Source: a virus
Length of the DNA stretch: 24,225 nucleotides
Reading direction: 5' to 3' (one strand)
Virus record (IMG/VR): IMGVR_UViG_3300048110_000157
Coordinates: 1-24,225 of that record
This document shows, piece after piece, positions 4,469-12,743 of the stretch. The number at the start of each line of letters is the position of its first letter. The first letter of the stretch is position 1. A program made the translations under genes and the position numbers. The notes below the pieces were generated by a model, which saw only the letters and a list, made by a program, of their open reading frames with translations, was not told the origin of the DNA and did not search any database.

Positions 4469-6678
4469 TGTACGAACAAACTTTATACAAGGTACTAGAT
4501 GACTATATAAAACCACATACTATAGCTAAAATGAATAAGGCTAAAAAGTGGGAGTATGGTTACAACGAAGACTATGATCTTATTATCATTAGTAAAACTG
4601 GTGAGATAGGTGAAATATACGAAATACAAAATCTTAGAATAGCCTTACCTAAAGCTAAGAACGTAAAAAAATTTGAAGGTAATAAGTGGCAATATACAGA
4701 ATATCCTAAAGAACTTAAAAAAATAAAGTCTGTGTTCGATTGGGAGGAATACCCAGTAGACTTTAAGGAAAAATGGTATGATTACATCGATAGTGAATTT
4801 AATAAAAGAGAACAAGGGTTTTGGTTCTATAATAAGAGTGTGGCTACTTACGTTACTGGCTCTCATTATATGTACTTGCAGTGGAGCAAAATTGACGTTG
4901 GGCAGCCAGACTTTAGGGAATCAAACAGATTATTCTTTATATTCTGGGAGGCTTGTAAAGCCGACGCACGATCTTATGGAATGTGTTATCTTAAAAACAG
5001 ACGTTCCGGATTTTCTTTTATGTCTTCAGCAGAAACCGTTAACGTGGCGACAATTACGTCAGATGCACGGTACGGTATCTTGTCTAAGTCTGGCCCCGAT
5101 GCTAAGAAAATGTTCACAGACAAGGTTGTACCAATATCAGTCAACTACCCGTTCTTTTTCAAACCAATACAGGACGGTATGGACAGGCCAAAGACAGAAC
5201 TTGCCTATAGAGTCCCAGCCACCAAGTACACCAGGCGTAAGCTTGAAACCAACGAAAAGCTTCAAGAGCTTGACGGTCTCGACACAACGATCGACTGGAA
5301 AAACACGGGGGACAACTCCTACGACGGGGAGAAACTAAAGCTACTAGTCCACGACGAAAGTGGTAAGTGGGAAAGACCTAATAATATATTAAATAACTGG
5401 CGAGTTACAAAAACTTGTTTAAGATTAGGTAGTAGAATTATTGGTAGATGCATGATGGGAAGTACATCAAACGCGCACGATAAAGGAGGTAAAAACTTTA
5501 AAAAACTTTATGATGACTCAGATGTTACCCAAAGAAACGCCAATGGACAGACTCGCAGCGGATTATATTCTTTGTTCATACCTATGGAATGGAACTACGA
5601 GGGATACATTGACGCTTATGGGTTACCTGTATTCGACACACCAAGTAAACCGGTTGAAGGACCTCAAGGTGAAAAGATAAAAATAGGTGTAATAGAATAC
5701 TGGGAGAACGAAGTAGAAGGTTTAAAGCAAGATCAAGATGGTCTTAATGAATTCTACAGACAGTTTCCTCGTACAGAAAAGCATGCTTTTAGAGATGAAA
5801 CAAAACAATCTTTGTTTAATCTAACTAAAATATACGAGCAAATAGATTTTAATGAAGACATGCGTAACTCTATAAATGTTACAAAAGGTAGTTTTCAATG
5901 GGAAAACGGTGAGCAAGACAGTAGAGTTGTGTTTGCCCCAAATAAAAATGGTAGGTTTTTAGTATCTTGGATACCACCTTTGCATTTGCAAAATAAAAAA
6001 TATAGTAAAAACGGTAGGTTTTACCCTGGCAATGAACATATAGGTGCGTTTGGATGTGACCCTTATGATATTTCAGGTACGGTAGATAAAAGAGGTTCTA
6101 ACGGATCTTTACATGGCTTAACTAAGTTTTCAATGGAAGACGCGCCGCCAAATCATTTTTTCTTAGAATATATAGCAAGACCACAAACTGCTGAGATATT
6201 TTTTGAAGATGTCTTGATGGCTTGTGCTTTTTACGGTATGCCGATACTTGCTGAAAATAATAAACCAAGACTTTTATATTACTTTAAAAAAAGAGGTTAT
6301 AGAGGTTTTGCAATGAATAGACCAGATAGAAGTAGAAACAAACTATCTGTAACAGAAAGAGAGATAGGTGGAATACCAAACTCTAGTGAAGACATTAAAC
6401 AAGCACACGCCGCGGCTATAGAATCTTACATAGAAAACTTTGTTGGATTAAAAGAAACTGGCTACGGTGATATGTACTTTCAAAGAACGCTTGAAGATTG
6501 GGCTAAGTTTAACATTAATAACAGAACATCGCATGATGCTTCTATTAGCTCTGGTTTAGCACTAATGGCTTGTAACAAACATAGGTATACACCTATAAAC
6601 AAAAGAAAAACGGAACCTGTTGACATAGGTATCAAAAGATACGACAACAGTGGATATACATCAAAAATAATAAGTTAA
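4468..6678 (+). CDS. terL: Terminase large subunit (DNA-packaging ATPase and nuclease)
   Basis: This 736-residue protein is the motor that pumps phage DNA into the procapsid through the portal and cuts it. ATPase half: KNRRSGFS (176-183) is a degenerate Walker A of the RRSG type seen in some Bacteroidota phage terminases. LKLLVHDESGKW (290-301) is Walker B with catalytic Asp296-Glu297, and MMGSTSN (329-335) fits the coupling motif. Nuclease half (RNase H-like): GAFGCDPYD gives Asp531, ILAENNKP gives Glu596, and SHDASISSGLALMA gives Asp690, the three expected metal ligands. All key residues are present. It starts in TAATG coupling with the putative small subunit and ends directly before the portal ATG. 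Bases 5041-5340, between Walker A and B, are far richer in GC than the rest. Confidence 0.9.
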   Translation: MYEQTLYKVLDDYIKPHTIAKMNKAKKWEYGYNEDYDLIIISKTGEIGEIYEIQNLRIALPKAKNVKKFEGNKWQYTEYPKELKKIKSVFDWEEYPVDFKEKWYDYIDSEFNKREQGFWFYNKSVATYVTGSHYMYLQWSKIDVGQPDFRESNRLFFIFWEACKADARSYGMCYLKNRRSGFSFMSSAETVNVATITSDARYGILSKSGPDAKKMFTDKVVPISVNYPFFFKPIQDGMDRPKTELAYRVPATKYTRRKLETNEKLQELDGLDTTIDWKNTGDNSYDGEKLKLLVHDESGKWERPNNILNNWRVTKTCLRLGSRIIGRCMMGSTSNAHDKGGKNFKKLYDDSDVTQRNANGQTRSGLYSLFIPMEWNYEGYIDAYGLPVFDTPSKPVEGPQGEKIKIGVIEYWENEVEGLKQDQDGLNEFYRQFPRTEKHAFRDETKQSLFNLTKIYEQIDFNEDMRNSINVTKGSFQWENGEQDSRVVFAPNKNGRFLVSWIPPLHLQNKKYSKNGRFYPGNEHIGAFGCDPYDISGTVDKRGSNGSLHGLTKFSMEDAPPNHFFLEYIARPQTAEIFFEDVLMACAFYGMPILAENNKPRLLYYFKKRGYRGFAMNRPDRSRNKLSVTEREIGGIPNSSEDIKQAHAAAIESYIENFVGLKETGYGDMYFQRTLEDWAKFNINNRTSHDASISSGLALMACNKHRYTPINKRKTEPVDIGIKRYDNSGYTSKIIS
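5041..5340 (+). other. GC-rich patch inside the terminase gene
   Basis: By hand count G+C is 144 of 300 bases (48%), and 50% over 5161-5340. Blocks elsewhere in the same gene fall far lower, for example 25% at 6241-6300. Codons shift to C- or G-ending forms (GTC, ACC, CTC, AAG, AGG, CGG). The patch encodes residues 192-291, exactly between Walker A and Walker B, and the reading frame stays open. Confidence 0.8.
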
Positions 6679-9066
6679 ATGAACGTTTACACTAATAACA
6701 ACAGTTCTTTTCCTAGTCAAGTTGTAAGTAACGAAGAAAAAGGCACTTTTGAATATGGAAGGCAAGTTGCTCAAGCTATAGAGTATGAGTGGTTTAGACA
6801 AGGTAGAACTAATGGAAATAGGTATTTAACTAATTGGAACAACTTTCATAATCTAAGATTATATGCTCGAGGCGAGCAATCAATACAGAAATATAAAGAT
6901 GAATTATCTATTAACGGTGATTTGTCTTATCTTAATTTAGACTGGAAACCAGTACCAATTTTATCTAAGTTTGTAGATATCGTTGTAAACGGTATATCTC
7001 AAAAAGCTTATGATATTAAAGCTTACGCTCAAGATCCTCAGTCAGTGAAGAAAAGAACAGACTACGCTTCTAAACTTTACGAGGATATGATAGCTAAAGA
7101 TTATATTGAAACTGTAAAGCAAACTTTAGGTATAGACTTATATCAATCACCTAGCATTGATGTTATACCTGAATCAAAAGAAGAGCTAGAGCTTAAAATG
7201 CAATTAAGCTATAAGCAGTCAATTGAAATAGCTGAAGAAGAAAGTATTAACACTGTATTTGCACAAAATAAATACGACTTGGTTAGACGTAGGCTTAATA
7301 TGGATTTAACTGTATTAGGTATTGCGGCTGCAAAAACTAATTTCAATATAGCTGAAGGCGTTAAGGTTGATTATGTTGACCCTTCTTATATGGTTTATTC
7401 TTACACAGAAGATCCTAACTTTGAAGATATATATTACGTTGGTGAAGTTAAATCGATAACAATACCAGAACTTAAAAAGGAGTTTCCTAATATATCTGAA
7501 AAAGAACTAGAGCGTATACAAAATATGCCAGGTAATAAATCATATATAACAGGTTGGGGACAATACGACGAGAATACAGTTCAAGTTTTATACTTTGATT
7601 ACAAAACATACCACAATCAAGTATTTAAAATAAAGCAAACTGATCAAGGGCTGATGAAGGCTATTGAAAAGCCAGATACATTTAATCCGCCAGAAAATGA
7701 TAACTTTGAAAGAGTATCTAGAACTATAGAGGTTCTTTACAATGGTGCTGTAGTTTTAGGAACAGACACGATGCTTAAGTGGGAATTGGCTGAGAATATG
7801 TCAAGACCATACGCTGATACTACCAAGGTTGCTATGAATTATGCTATATGTGCACCTAGAATGTACAAAGGTAGAATAGAGTCTATTGTTAGTAAGTGTA
7901 TTGGGTTTGCTGATATGATTCAAATAACTCATTTAAAACTACAACAAGTATTATCAAGAATGGTGCCAGATGGTGTTTATCTTGATATGGACGGTTTAGC
8001 AGAGGTTGATCTAGGTAATGGAACAAACTACAACCCAGCTGAAGCATTAAATATGTATTTTCAAACTGGTTCTATTGTAGGTAGATCTTTAACACAAGAT
8101 GGTGAATTAAACCACGGTAAAGTACCTATTCAAGAACTTAGTAGCTCAAGTGGTGGTGCTAAAATACAAAGTCTTATTCAAACGTATCAATACTATTTAC
8201 AAATGATACGCGATGTGACAGGGCTAAATGAAGCTAGAGACGGTAGTGTGCCTGATAAATCTACGCTCGTAGGTTTACAGAAACTAGCTGCTAACGCGTC
8301 TAATGTAGCGACTAGACATATTGTTCAATCTAGTTTATATTTAACTCTTAAACTAGCGGAAAATGTATCGCTTAAAATAGCTGATGCATTGCGTTTTCCA
8401 CTGACTAGAGCATCGTTACAAAACTCTATATCAACTTATAATATAAAATCACTAGATGAAGTTATAAACTTGAACTTACATGATTTTGGTATTTTCTTAG
8501 AATTAGAGCCCGATGAAGAAGAAAGAGCTCAGCTAGAGCAAAACATACAAGTCGCTCTGCAGTCTGGAGGTATTGACTTAGAAGATGCTATTGACATACG
8601 TCAAATTAAAAACCTTAAGTTAGCTAATCAAATGCTAAAAATTAAGCGTAAGGTTAAAATGGAGCGTGATCAAAAAACTCAACAAGCTAACATAGCAGCT
8701 CAAGCAGACGCTCAAGCGCAGACAGCTGAAAGAACTGCTATGGCTGAAGTTCAAAAACAAGAGGCTGTAGCATCAACTAAGGTTGATATTGAAAAAGCTA
8801 AGCAAGAAATGGAGATGCAAAAAATGCAAGTTGCAGCTCAAATAAAGCAAGCTGAGATGGAAAGACAGTTTCAGTATGACATGCAGCTTAAGCAAATGGA
8901 TATTCAAGTTGAAAGAAACAAAGAACAGTTTATAGAAGATCGCAAAGACAAAAGAACAAAAATACAAGCAACACAGCAAAGTGAAATGATAAGCCAAAGA
9001 AAAAACGATGGCTTACCTATAGACTTTGAAAATCAACCAGACCAAGGTCTTGGTGCCTTTATGTAG
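6679..9066 (+). CDS. Portal protein
   Basis: A 795-residue protein that should form the dodecameric portal at the unique capsid vertex, the channel for DNA packaging and exit. The call rests on its place after terL and on its make-up. There is an N-terminal clip/wing part with NWNNFHNLRLYARGEQSIQKY (about 51-71) and SYLNLDWKPVPILSKFVDIVVNGI, followed by long mixed regions. The helical crown-like part has SLIQTYQYYLQMIRDVTGLNEARDG (about 500-525) and NVATRHIVQSSLYLTLKLAE, the usual portal helix pattern. The C-terminus from about 655 to 780 is a long Gln/Ala/Lys/Met-rich coiled coil (AQADAQAQTAERTAMAEVQK and on), ending DQGLGAFM. That tail would form a barrel into the capsid. There is no gap between the terminase stop and this ATG (leader AGTTAAATG). 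Confidence 0.85.
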   Translation: MNVYTNNNSSFPSQVVSNEEKGTFEYGRQVAQAIEYEWFRQGRTNGNRYLTNWNNFHNLRLYARGEQSIQKYKDELSINGDLSYLNLDWKPVPILSKFVDIVVNGISQKAYDIKAYAQDPQSVKKRTDYASKLYEDMIAKDYIETVKQTLGIDLYQSPSIDVIPESKEELELKMQLSYKQSIEIAEEESINTVFAQNKYDLVRRRLNMDLTVLGIAAAKTNFNIAEGVKVDYVDPSYMVYSYTEDPNFEDIYYVGEVKSITIPELKKEFPNISEKELERIQNMPGNKSYITGWGQYDENTVQVLYFDYKTYHNQVFKIKQTDQGLMKAIEKPDTFNPPENDNFERVSRTIEVLYNGAVVLGTDTMLKWELAENMSRPYADTTKVAMNYAICAPRMYKGRIESIVSKCIGFADMIQITHLKLQQVLSRMVPDGVYLDMDGLAEVDLGNGTNYNPAEALNMYFQTGSIVGRSLTQDGELNHGKVPIQELSSSSGGAKIQSLIQTYQYYLQMIRDVTGLNEARDGSVPDKSTLVGLQKLAANASNVATRHIVQSSLYLTLKLAENVSLKIADALRFPLTRASLQNSISTYNIKSLDEVINLNLHDFGIFLELEPDEEERAQLEQNIQVALQSGGIDLEDAIDIRQIKNLKLANQMLKIKRKVKMERDQKTQQANIAAQADAQAQTAERTAMAEVQKQEAVASTKVDIEKAKQEMEMQKMQVAAQIKQAEMERQFQYDMQLKQMDIQVERNKEQFIEDRKDKRTKIQATQQSEMISQRKNDGLPIDFENQPDQGLGAFM

Positions 9067-9080
9067 GCAAAACAATTTTT

Positions 9081-9099
9081 TAAATTATATTATATTATG
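9081..9099 (+). promoter_or_regulatory. A/T leader shared with the gene at 11847 (copy 1)
   Basis: The 19 bases ending in the ATG of the scaffold-like gene match the 19 bases ending in the ATG at 11847 at 17 positions, with TATTATATTATG identical. It lies in a 30-base gap. It could be a translation leader or a promoter -7 region, and the sequence does not decide which. Confidence 0.4.
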
Positions 9100-10290
9100 T
9101 CAGAAGTAAAAAAAGAAGGTGAATTTACTTTAAAAGGTAAAAAGAAAACTACACCTAAAAAACTAGTTAAAAAAAACGAAGTAACTAAGGTTGATCTTAA
9201 AAAGCCCGTAGAAGAGCAAAAGGTTGAGCAAGATGTTACAAAAGTGGTTATACCAAAAGAAAAACAAGAAGATGCCGTTCAAACACAAAAGACAGATGAT
9301 AGCGATGTTGTTGTCGAAGAATCCAAAGACAGTGGCAACAGCGAAGCAGTGGTTGAAGAAGTACGGGCCACCGAAGAAACAGTAGAATCTCCAATAGAAA
9401 TCATTGAAGAAGCAGCTGAAGTAGAAAAAGAACTAAAAGAAGCTGTAAGAGATGAAAAAGTTTTAGGTAAGCAATTGCCTGAAAACATTGAAAAACTAGT
9501 TTCTTTTATGGAAGAGACTGGAGGTAGCGTAGAAGACTACGTGAGGCTAAACGCTGATTACTCTAGCGTAGACGATACTACATTGTTAAAAGAGTATTAC
9601 AAAAAAGAAAAACCATATCTTGATAGTTCAGATATTGATTTGTTGTTAGAAGATTTTCAATATGACGAAGATTTAGATGAAGATAGAGATATACGCAAGA
9701 AGAAACTTGCATTTAAAGAAGAAGTTGCAAAAGCCAGAAACTTTTTGGAAAGCACTAAGGAAAAATACTACGCTGATATCAAGTTGAAATCAAACGTAAA
9801 TCCCGAGGCTCAAAAAGCTATGGACTTTTTCAATCGATATAATAAGCAGCAAGAACAAGCTGAGCAAAACCGTAAAGTGTTTCAAGAAAATACTAAAAAA
9901 CTTTTTACTGAAGATTTCGAAGGTTTCGATATTAGTGTAGGTGAAAAGAAATATAGGTATAAATTACAAAACGCTGATGGTATTGCTGATAAACAATCAG
10001 ACATTAACAACCTAATCGGGAAGTTCCTAGATAAAAACGGTTCTGTTAGTGACTACAAAGGTTATCATAAAGCAATGTATGCTGCTGAAAACGTAGATAA
10101 AATAGCATCACATTTCTACGAGCAAGGTAAAGCTGATGCAGTCAAACAGGTTGTAGACACTTCTAAAAACCTAAGCGACACAAAAGCTAGACCTTCTGGT
10201 GGTGATGTATTCGTTAACGGCTTAAAAGTAAAAGCAATTAGCGGTGCTGATTCTACAAAACTAAAGATTAAAACAAGAAAATTTAACTAA
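9097..10290 (+). CDS. Putative scaffolding protein
   Basis: A 397-residue, highly charged protein between portal and major capsid genes, where phages encode the scaffold that guides procapsid assembly. Residues 1-60 are Lys/Glu/Val-rich. Residues 60-125 are very acidic and repetitive (VVVEES, AVVEEVRATEETVES, EIIEEAAEVEKELKEAV), probably disordered. Helical parts follow: LPENIEKLVSFMEETGGSVEDYV, LLKEYYKKEKPYLDSSDIDLLLEDF and KKLAFKEEVAKARNFLESTKEKY, then a shorter basic C-terminal domain ending STKLKIKTRKFN. Acidic body with a basic C-terminal end is typical of scaffolds, whose basic tail docks onto the coat protein. Function is inferred from position and composition. No protease motif is visible. 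Confidence 0.7.
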   Translation: MSEVKKEGEFTLKGKKKTTPKKLVKKNEVTKVDLKKPVEEQKVEQDVTKVVIPKEKQEDAVQTQKTDDSDVVVEESKDSGNSEAVVEEVRATEETVESPIEIIEEAAEVEKELKEAVRDEKVLGKQLPENIEKLVSFMEETGGSVEDYVRLNADYSSVDDTTLLKEYYKKEKPYLDSSDIDLLLEDFQYDEDLDEDRDIRKKKLAFKEEVAKARNFLESTKEKYYADIKLKSNVNPEAQKAMDFFNRYNKQQEQAEQNRKVFQENTKKLFTEDFEGFDISVGEKKYRYKLQNADGIADKQSDINNLIGKFLDKNGSVSDYKGYHKAMYAAENVDKIASHFYEQGKADAVKQVVDTSKNLSDTKARPSGGDVFVNGLKVKAISGADSTKLKIKTRKFN

Positions 10291-10304
10291 AAAAATTAAA
10301 AATT

Positions 10305-11768
10305 ATGGCTAATGTAAGTCCTGCGTTTGGAAGTATTATTCCATCGCAAAAACAACAAGCGTTAGAAACAAACTACCTTAACTTTACAGATGGTACTAGT
10401 GACTTCGCTCAGCAATATTTACCAGAAATCTACGAAGCTGAAGTAGAGCGTTACGGAAACCGTACGTTATCTGGATTCTTAAGAATGGTTGGCGCTGAAA
10501 TGCCAATGACTTCTGATCAAGTAATTTGGTCTGAGCAAAACCGTTTACACATCTCTTACAATGGAGTAACTGCTGCTATTTCTGGAACAACACCTAACAT
10601 TGTGTCAACATTGACTATCCCTGTTGGTGGAGCTGGAGCTACTTTAGTAGAAAACGTAGTATCTCCTGGTTCAACAATCGTTGTAACTAACGGAGCTAAC
10701 GGAGATGAGCTAAAGTGTTATGTTGTTGCCTCTGGCGCAACTCCAGGATCTGGGCTAGCTGCTGGTGAATTAACTGTAAAGCCTTACACTCAAGAAGCTC
10801 TTGACGGAGCTGGTGCAGGTGAAGTTGATTTGGTAACTGGTTCTCCAGCTTTAAAAATCTTTGTATATGGTTCTGAGTATGGAAAAGGAACAACAGATTC
10901 TAACAGAATTTCTGTAGATCCTTCTTTTACTCAATACTCTAACTCACCTATCATCATTAAAGACAAGTTTGCTATCAATGGTTCTGACACTGCTCAGATC
11001 GGTTGGGTAGAAGTTGCTACTGAAGATGGTACTGGAGGATTTTTATGGTATTTAAAAGCTGAGTCTGAAACAAGACTACGTTTTGAAGATTACCTAGAAA
11101 TGTCTGTAGTTGAAGGAGAGTTAAAATCTGGAACATCTACTGCTTCCGTTAAAGGTACTGAAGGTCTTTTTGCTGCTATCAAAGATAGAGGTAATGTATT
11201 GGCTGGATTCTCTGCAACACCTGCAAATGCTTTAAGTGAATTTGATTCAATTCTTAAGAACTTAGATACTCAGGGTGCTATTGAAGAGAACATGTTATTC
11301 TTAAACAGAAACACTGCTTTAGAATTTGACGATATGCTAGCTGGTATTTCTGCTGGAAACAACGGTGGTACTGCTTACGGTTTATTTGAAAACTCTGAAG
11401 AAATGGCTTTAAATCTTGGATTTAGCGGTTTCCGTAGAGGATCTTACGATTTCTACAAAACTGATTGGAAATATTTAAATGACGCTTCTACTCGTGGTGG
11501 TTTAGCAACATCTAGTATTGATGGTGTTTTAGTACCAGCTGGAACTTCAACTGTTTACGATCAAATCTTAGGAACTAATATCCGTCGTCCATTCTTACAC
11601 GTTCGTTACAGAGCTTCACAAGCTGACGATCGTAGAATGAAAAACTGGATCACTGGTTCTGTAGGAGGAGCATTTACTTCAGATCTTGATGCAATGGAAG
11701 TACACTTCCTTTCTGAAAGATGTTTAGTTGTGCAAGGAGCAAACAACTTTGTATTGTTTACTGCCTAA
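10305..11768 (+). CDS. Major capsid protein
   Basis: A 487-residue protein, called as the main shell subunit from position after portal and scaffold, size and composition. The N-terminal arm has LNFTDGTSDFAQQYLPEIYEAEVERYGNRTLSGFLRM (about 26-62). A Gly/Ala/Val-rich, strand-rich segment (about 85-185) probably holds the extended loop or an inserted domain, followed by NSPIIIKDKFAINGSDTAQIGWVE. ALSEFDSILKNLDTQGAIEENMLFLNR looks like the long helix region. The C-terminal part includes VGGAFTSDLDAMEVHFLSER and ends NNFVLFTA. I assume an HK97-type fold, as in all tailed phages. Arginine codons are CGT in 10 of 19 cases, unlike the AGA-dominated neighbours, as expected for a very highly expressed gene. 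Leader AAAAATTAAAAATT, no Shine-Dalgarno. Confidence 0.8.
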   Translation: MANVSPAFGSIIPSQKQQALETNYLNFTDGTSDFAQQYLPEIYEAEVERYGNRTLSGFLRMVGAEMPMTSDQVIWSEQNRLHISYNGVTAAISGTTPNIVSTLTIPVGGAGATLVENVVSPGSTIVVTNGANGDELKCYVVASGATPGSGLAAGELTVKPYTQEALDGAGAGEVDLVTGSPALKIFVYGSEYGKGTTDSNRISVDPSFTQYSNSPIIIKDKFAINGSDTAQIGWVEVATEDGTGGFLWYLKAESETRLRFEDYLEMSVVEGELKSGTSTASVKGTEGLFAAIKDRGNVLAGFSATPANALSEFDSILKNLDTQGAIEENMLFLNRNTALEFDDMLAGISAGNNGGTAYGLFENSEEMALNLGFSGFRRGSYDFYKTDWKYLNDASTRGGLATSSIDGVLVPAGTSTVYDQILGTNIRRPFLHVRYRASQADDRRMKNWITGSVGGAFTSDLDAMEVHFLSERCLVVQGANNFVLFTA

Positions 11769-11775
11769 TAACACA

Positions 11776-11818
11776 GGTAATGTTTACCCCTGATGTAATT
11801 TCAGGGGTAACTATTACC
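11776..11818 (+). terminator. Strong hairpin after the major capsid gene
   Basis: Arms 11776-11793 and 11801-11818 pair over 18 positions with two mismatches, around a 7-base loop (TGTAATT). The core is TTACCCCTGA against TCAGGGGTAA. It begins 8 bases after the capsid stop, and only a weak T-rich run (CTTATTAA) follows. It is probably an attenuating terminator or a 3' stability element that keeps capsid mRNA abundant relative to downstream genes. Confidence 0.72.
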
Positions 11819-11830
11819 CTTATTAACTAT

Positions 11831-11849
11831 TTAATTTTATTATATTATG
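11831..11849 (+). promoter_or_regulatory. A/T leader shared with the gene at 9097 (copy 2)
   Basis: Second copy of the 19-base leader ending in ATG (17 of 19 identical to 9081-9099). It comes directly after the capsid-gene hairpin, so transcription restart here is plausible, but the match may instead reflect translation-start preference. Confidence 0.4.
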
Positions 11850-12674
11850 GCTAAAAAAGCTAAAGCAGAAGAAACTGTTGAGGTTGCACCTCAAGAAACT
11901 GTTGTCAAGGCAACTAAAAAAGAAAATACAACACCACAAAAACCTCAATGGGAAATAAAAGATAGAACTTATATACTAAAAGGTAAATCACCATTAACTT
12001 ATACAATACCTTGTAGACATAGTTCTAAATACCCATTATTATGGTTTGACAAAGAAACAGGTGTTCAAAAAGAATTAAGATACGCTACTAATCAAAACTC
12101 TGTTTTTGTAAGTGAACAAAAAGGTGAATCAACACTTGGGCACATAATGTTTAAAGATGGTGCGCTTTACGTTCCAAAAGAAAAACAGAATCTTCAAAAA
12201 TTACTATCTTTGTATCACCCTTATAAAAATCAAAGATACTATGAATATAGCTCTGTTGCTATAGCTGAAGATGAATTAGACGTATTAGAAATACAAATTG
12301 ATGCTATGAACTTAGCTAGAGAAATTGATATCGATCAAGCAGAAGCTATACTAAGAGTAGAGCTAGGATCTAAAGTTTCTAACATGAGTTCAAAAGAATT
12401 AAAAAGAGATTTATTGTTGTTTGCTAAAAACAACCCGCAAACATTTGTTGCATTGGCTAATGATGATAATGTGCAGCTTAGAAATATAGCTATTAGAGCT
12501 ACAGAAGCTAAGATAATAAATCTTTCAGGTGATCAAAGAACTTTCACGTGGGCTTCAAATGGTAGAAAATTAATGAACGTTCCGTTTGATGAAAACCCAT
12601 ACTCAGCTTTTGCTGCTTTCTTAAAAACAGATGAAGGCGTTGAAGTTTTTAGATCTATCGAGAAAAAACTATAA
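11847..12674 (+). CDS. Hypothetical virion-associated protein downstream of capsid gene
   Basis: A 275-residue protein that I do not recognise. Residues 1-35 are a Lys/Ala/Glu/Thr-rich, probably flexible linker. Residues 36-115 look strand-rich (DRTYILKGKSPLTYTIPCR, KYPLLWFDKE, ELRYATNQNSVFV, HIMFKDGALYVPK). From about 125 it is helical: AEDELDVLEIQIDAMNLARE, DIDQAEAILRVELGSKVSNM, SKELKRDLLLFAKNN. The end (TFTWASNGRKLMNVPFDENPYSAFAAFLKTDEGVEVFRSIEKKL) is aromatic-rich. Hairpins lie on both sides, at 11776-11818 and 12696-12719, which suggests its transcript is set apart from the capsid and tail messages. The position suggests a head-completion or decoration role, which remains inference. Confidence 0.68.
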   Translation: MAKKAKAEETVEVAPQETVVKATKKENTTPQKPQWEIKDRTYILKGKSPLTYTIPCRHSSKYPLLWFDKETGVQKELRYATNQNSVFVSEQKGESTLGHIMFKDGALYVPKEKQNLQKLLSLYHPYKNQRYYEYSSVAIAEDELDVLEIQIDAMNLAREIDIDQAEAILRVELGSKVSNMSSKELKRDLLLFAKNNPQTFVALANDDNVQLRNIAIRATEAKIINLSGDQRTFTWASNGRKLMNVPFDENPYSAFAAFLKTDEGVEVFRSIEKKL

Positions 12675-12695
12675 AAACAAGTGATACTAATATGA

Positions 12696-12719
12696 TGGGG
12701 ACTACGAAAGTAGTCTCCA
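12696..12719 (+). terminator. Compact hairpin with GAAA tetraloop
   Basis: A ten-pair stem (12696-12705 with 12710-12719, one G-T wobble) is closed by a GAAA loop, a GNRA-type stable tetraloop. The core is GGGGACTAC-GAAA-GTAGTCTCC. It lies 21 bases after the stop at 12674 and is followed by CTATATTATAATAAAAATAT, A/T-rich but without a U-tract. It may be a terminator, an RNA-processing site or a 3' end stabiliser. Confidence 0.7.
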
Positions 12720-12743
12720 CTATATTATAATAAAAATATAAAA

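Noticed and set aside
4778-5338. A 186-codon + strand frame overlapping the terminase gene
   Set aside because: It lies wholly within a confidently assigned gene, covers the GC-rich patch where stops are rarer, and its translation looks unstructured. Its end at the patch boundary is best explained by composition.
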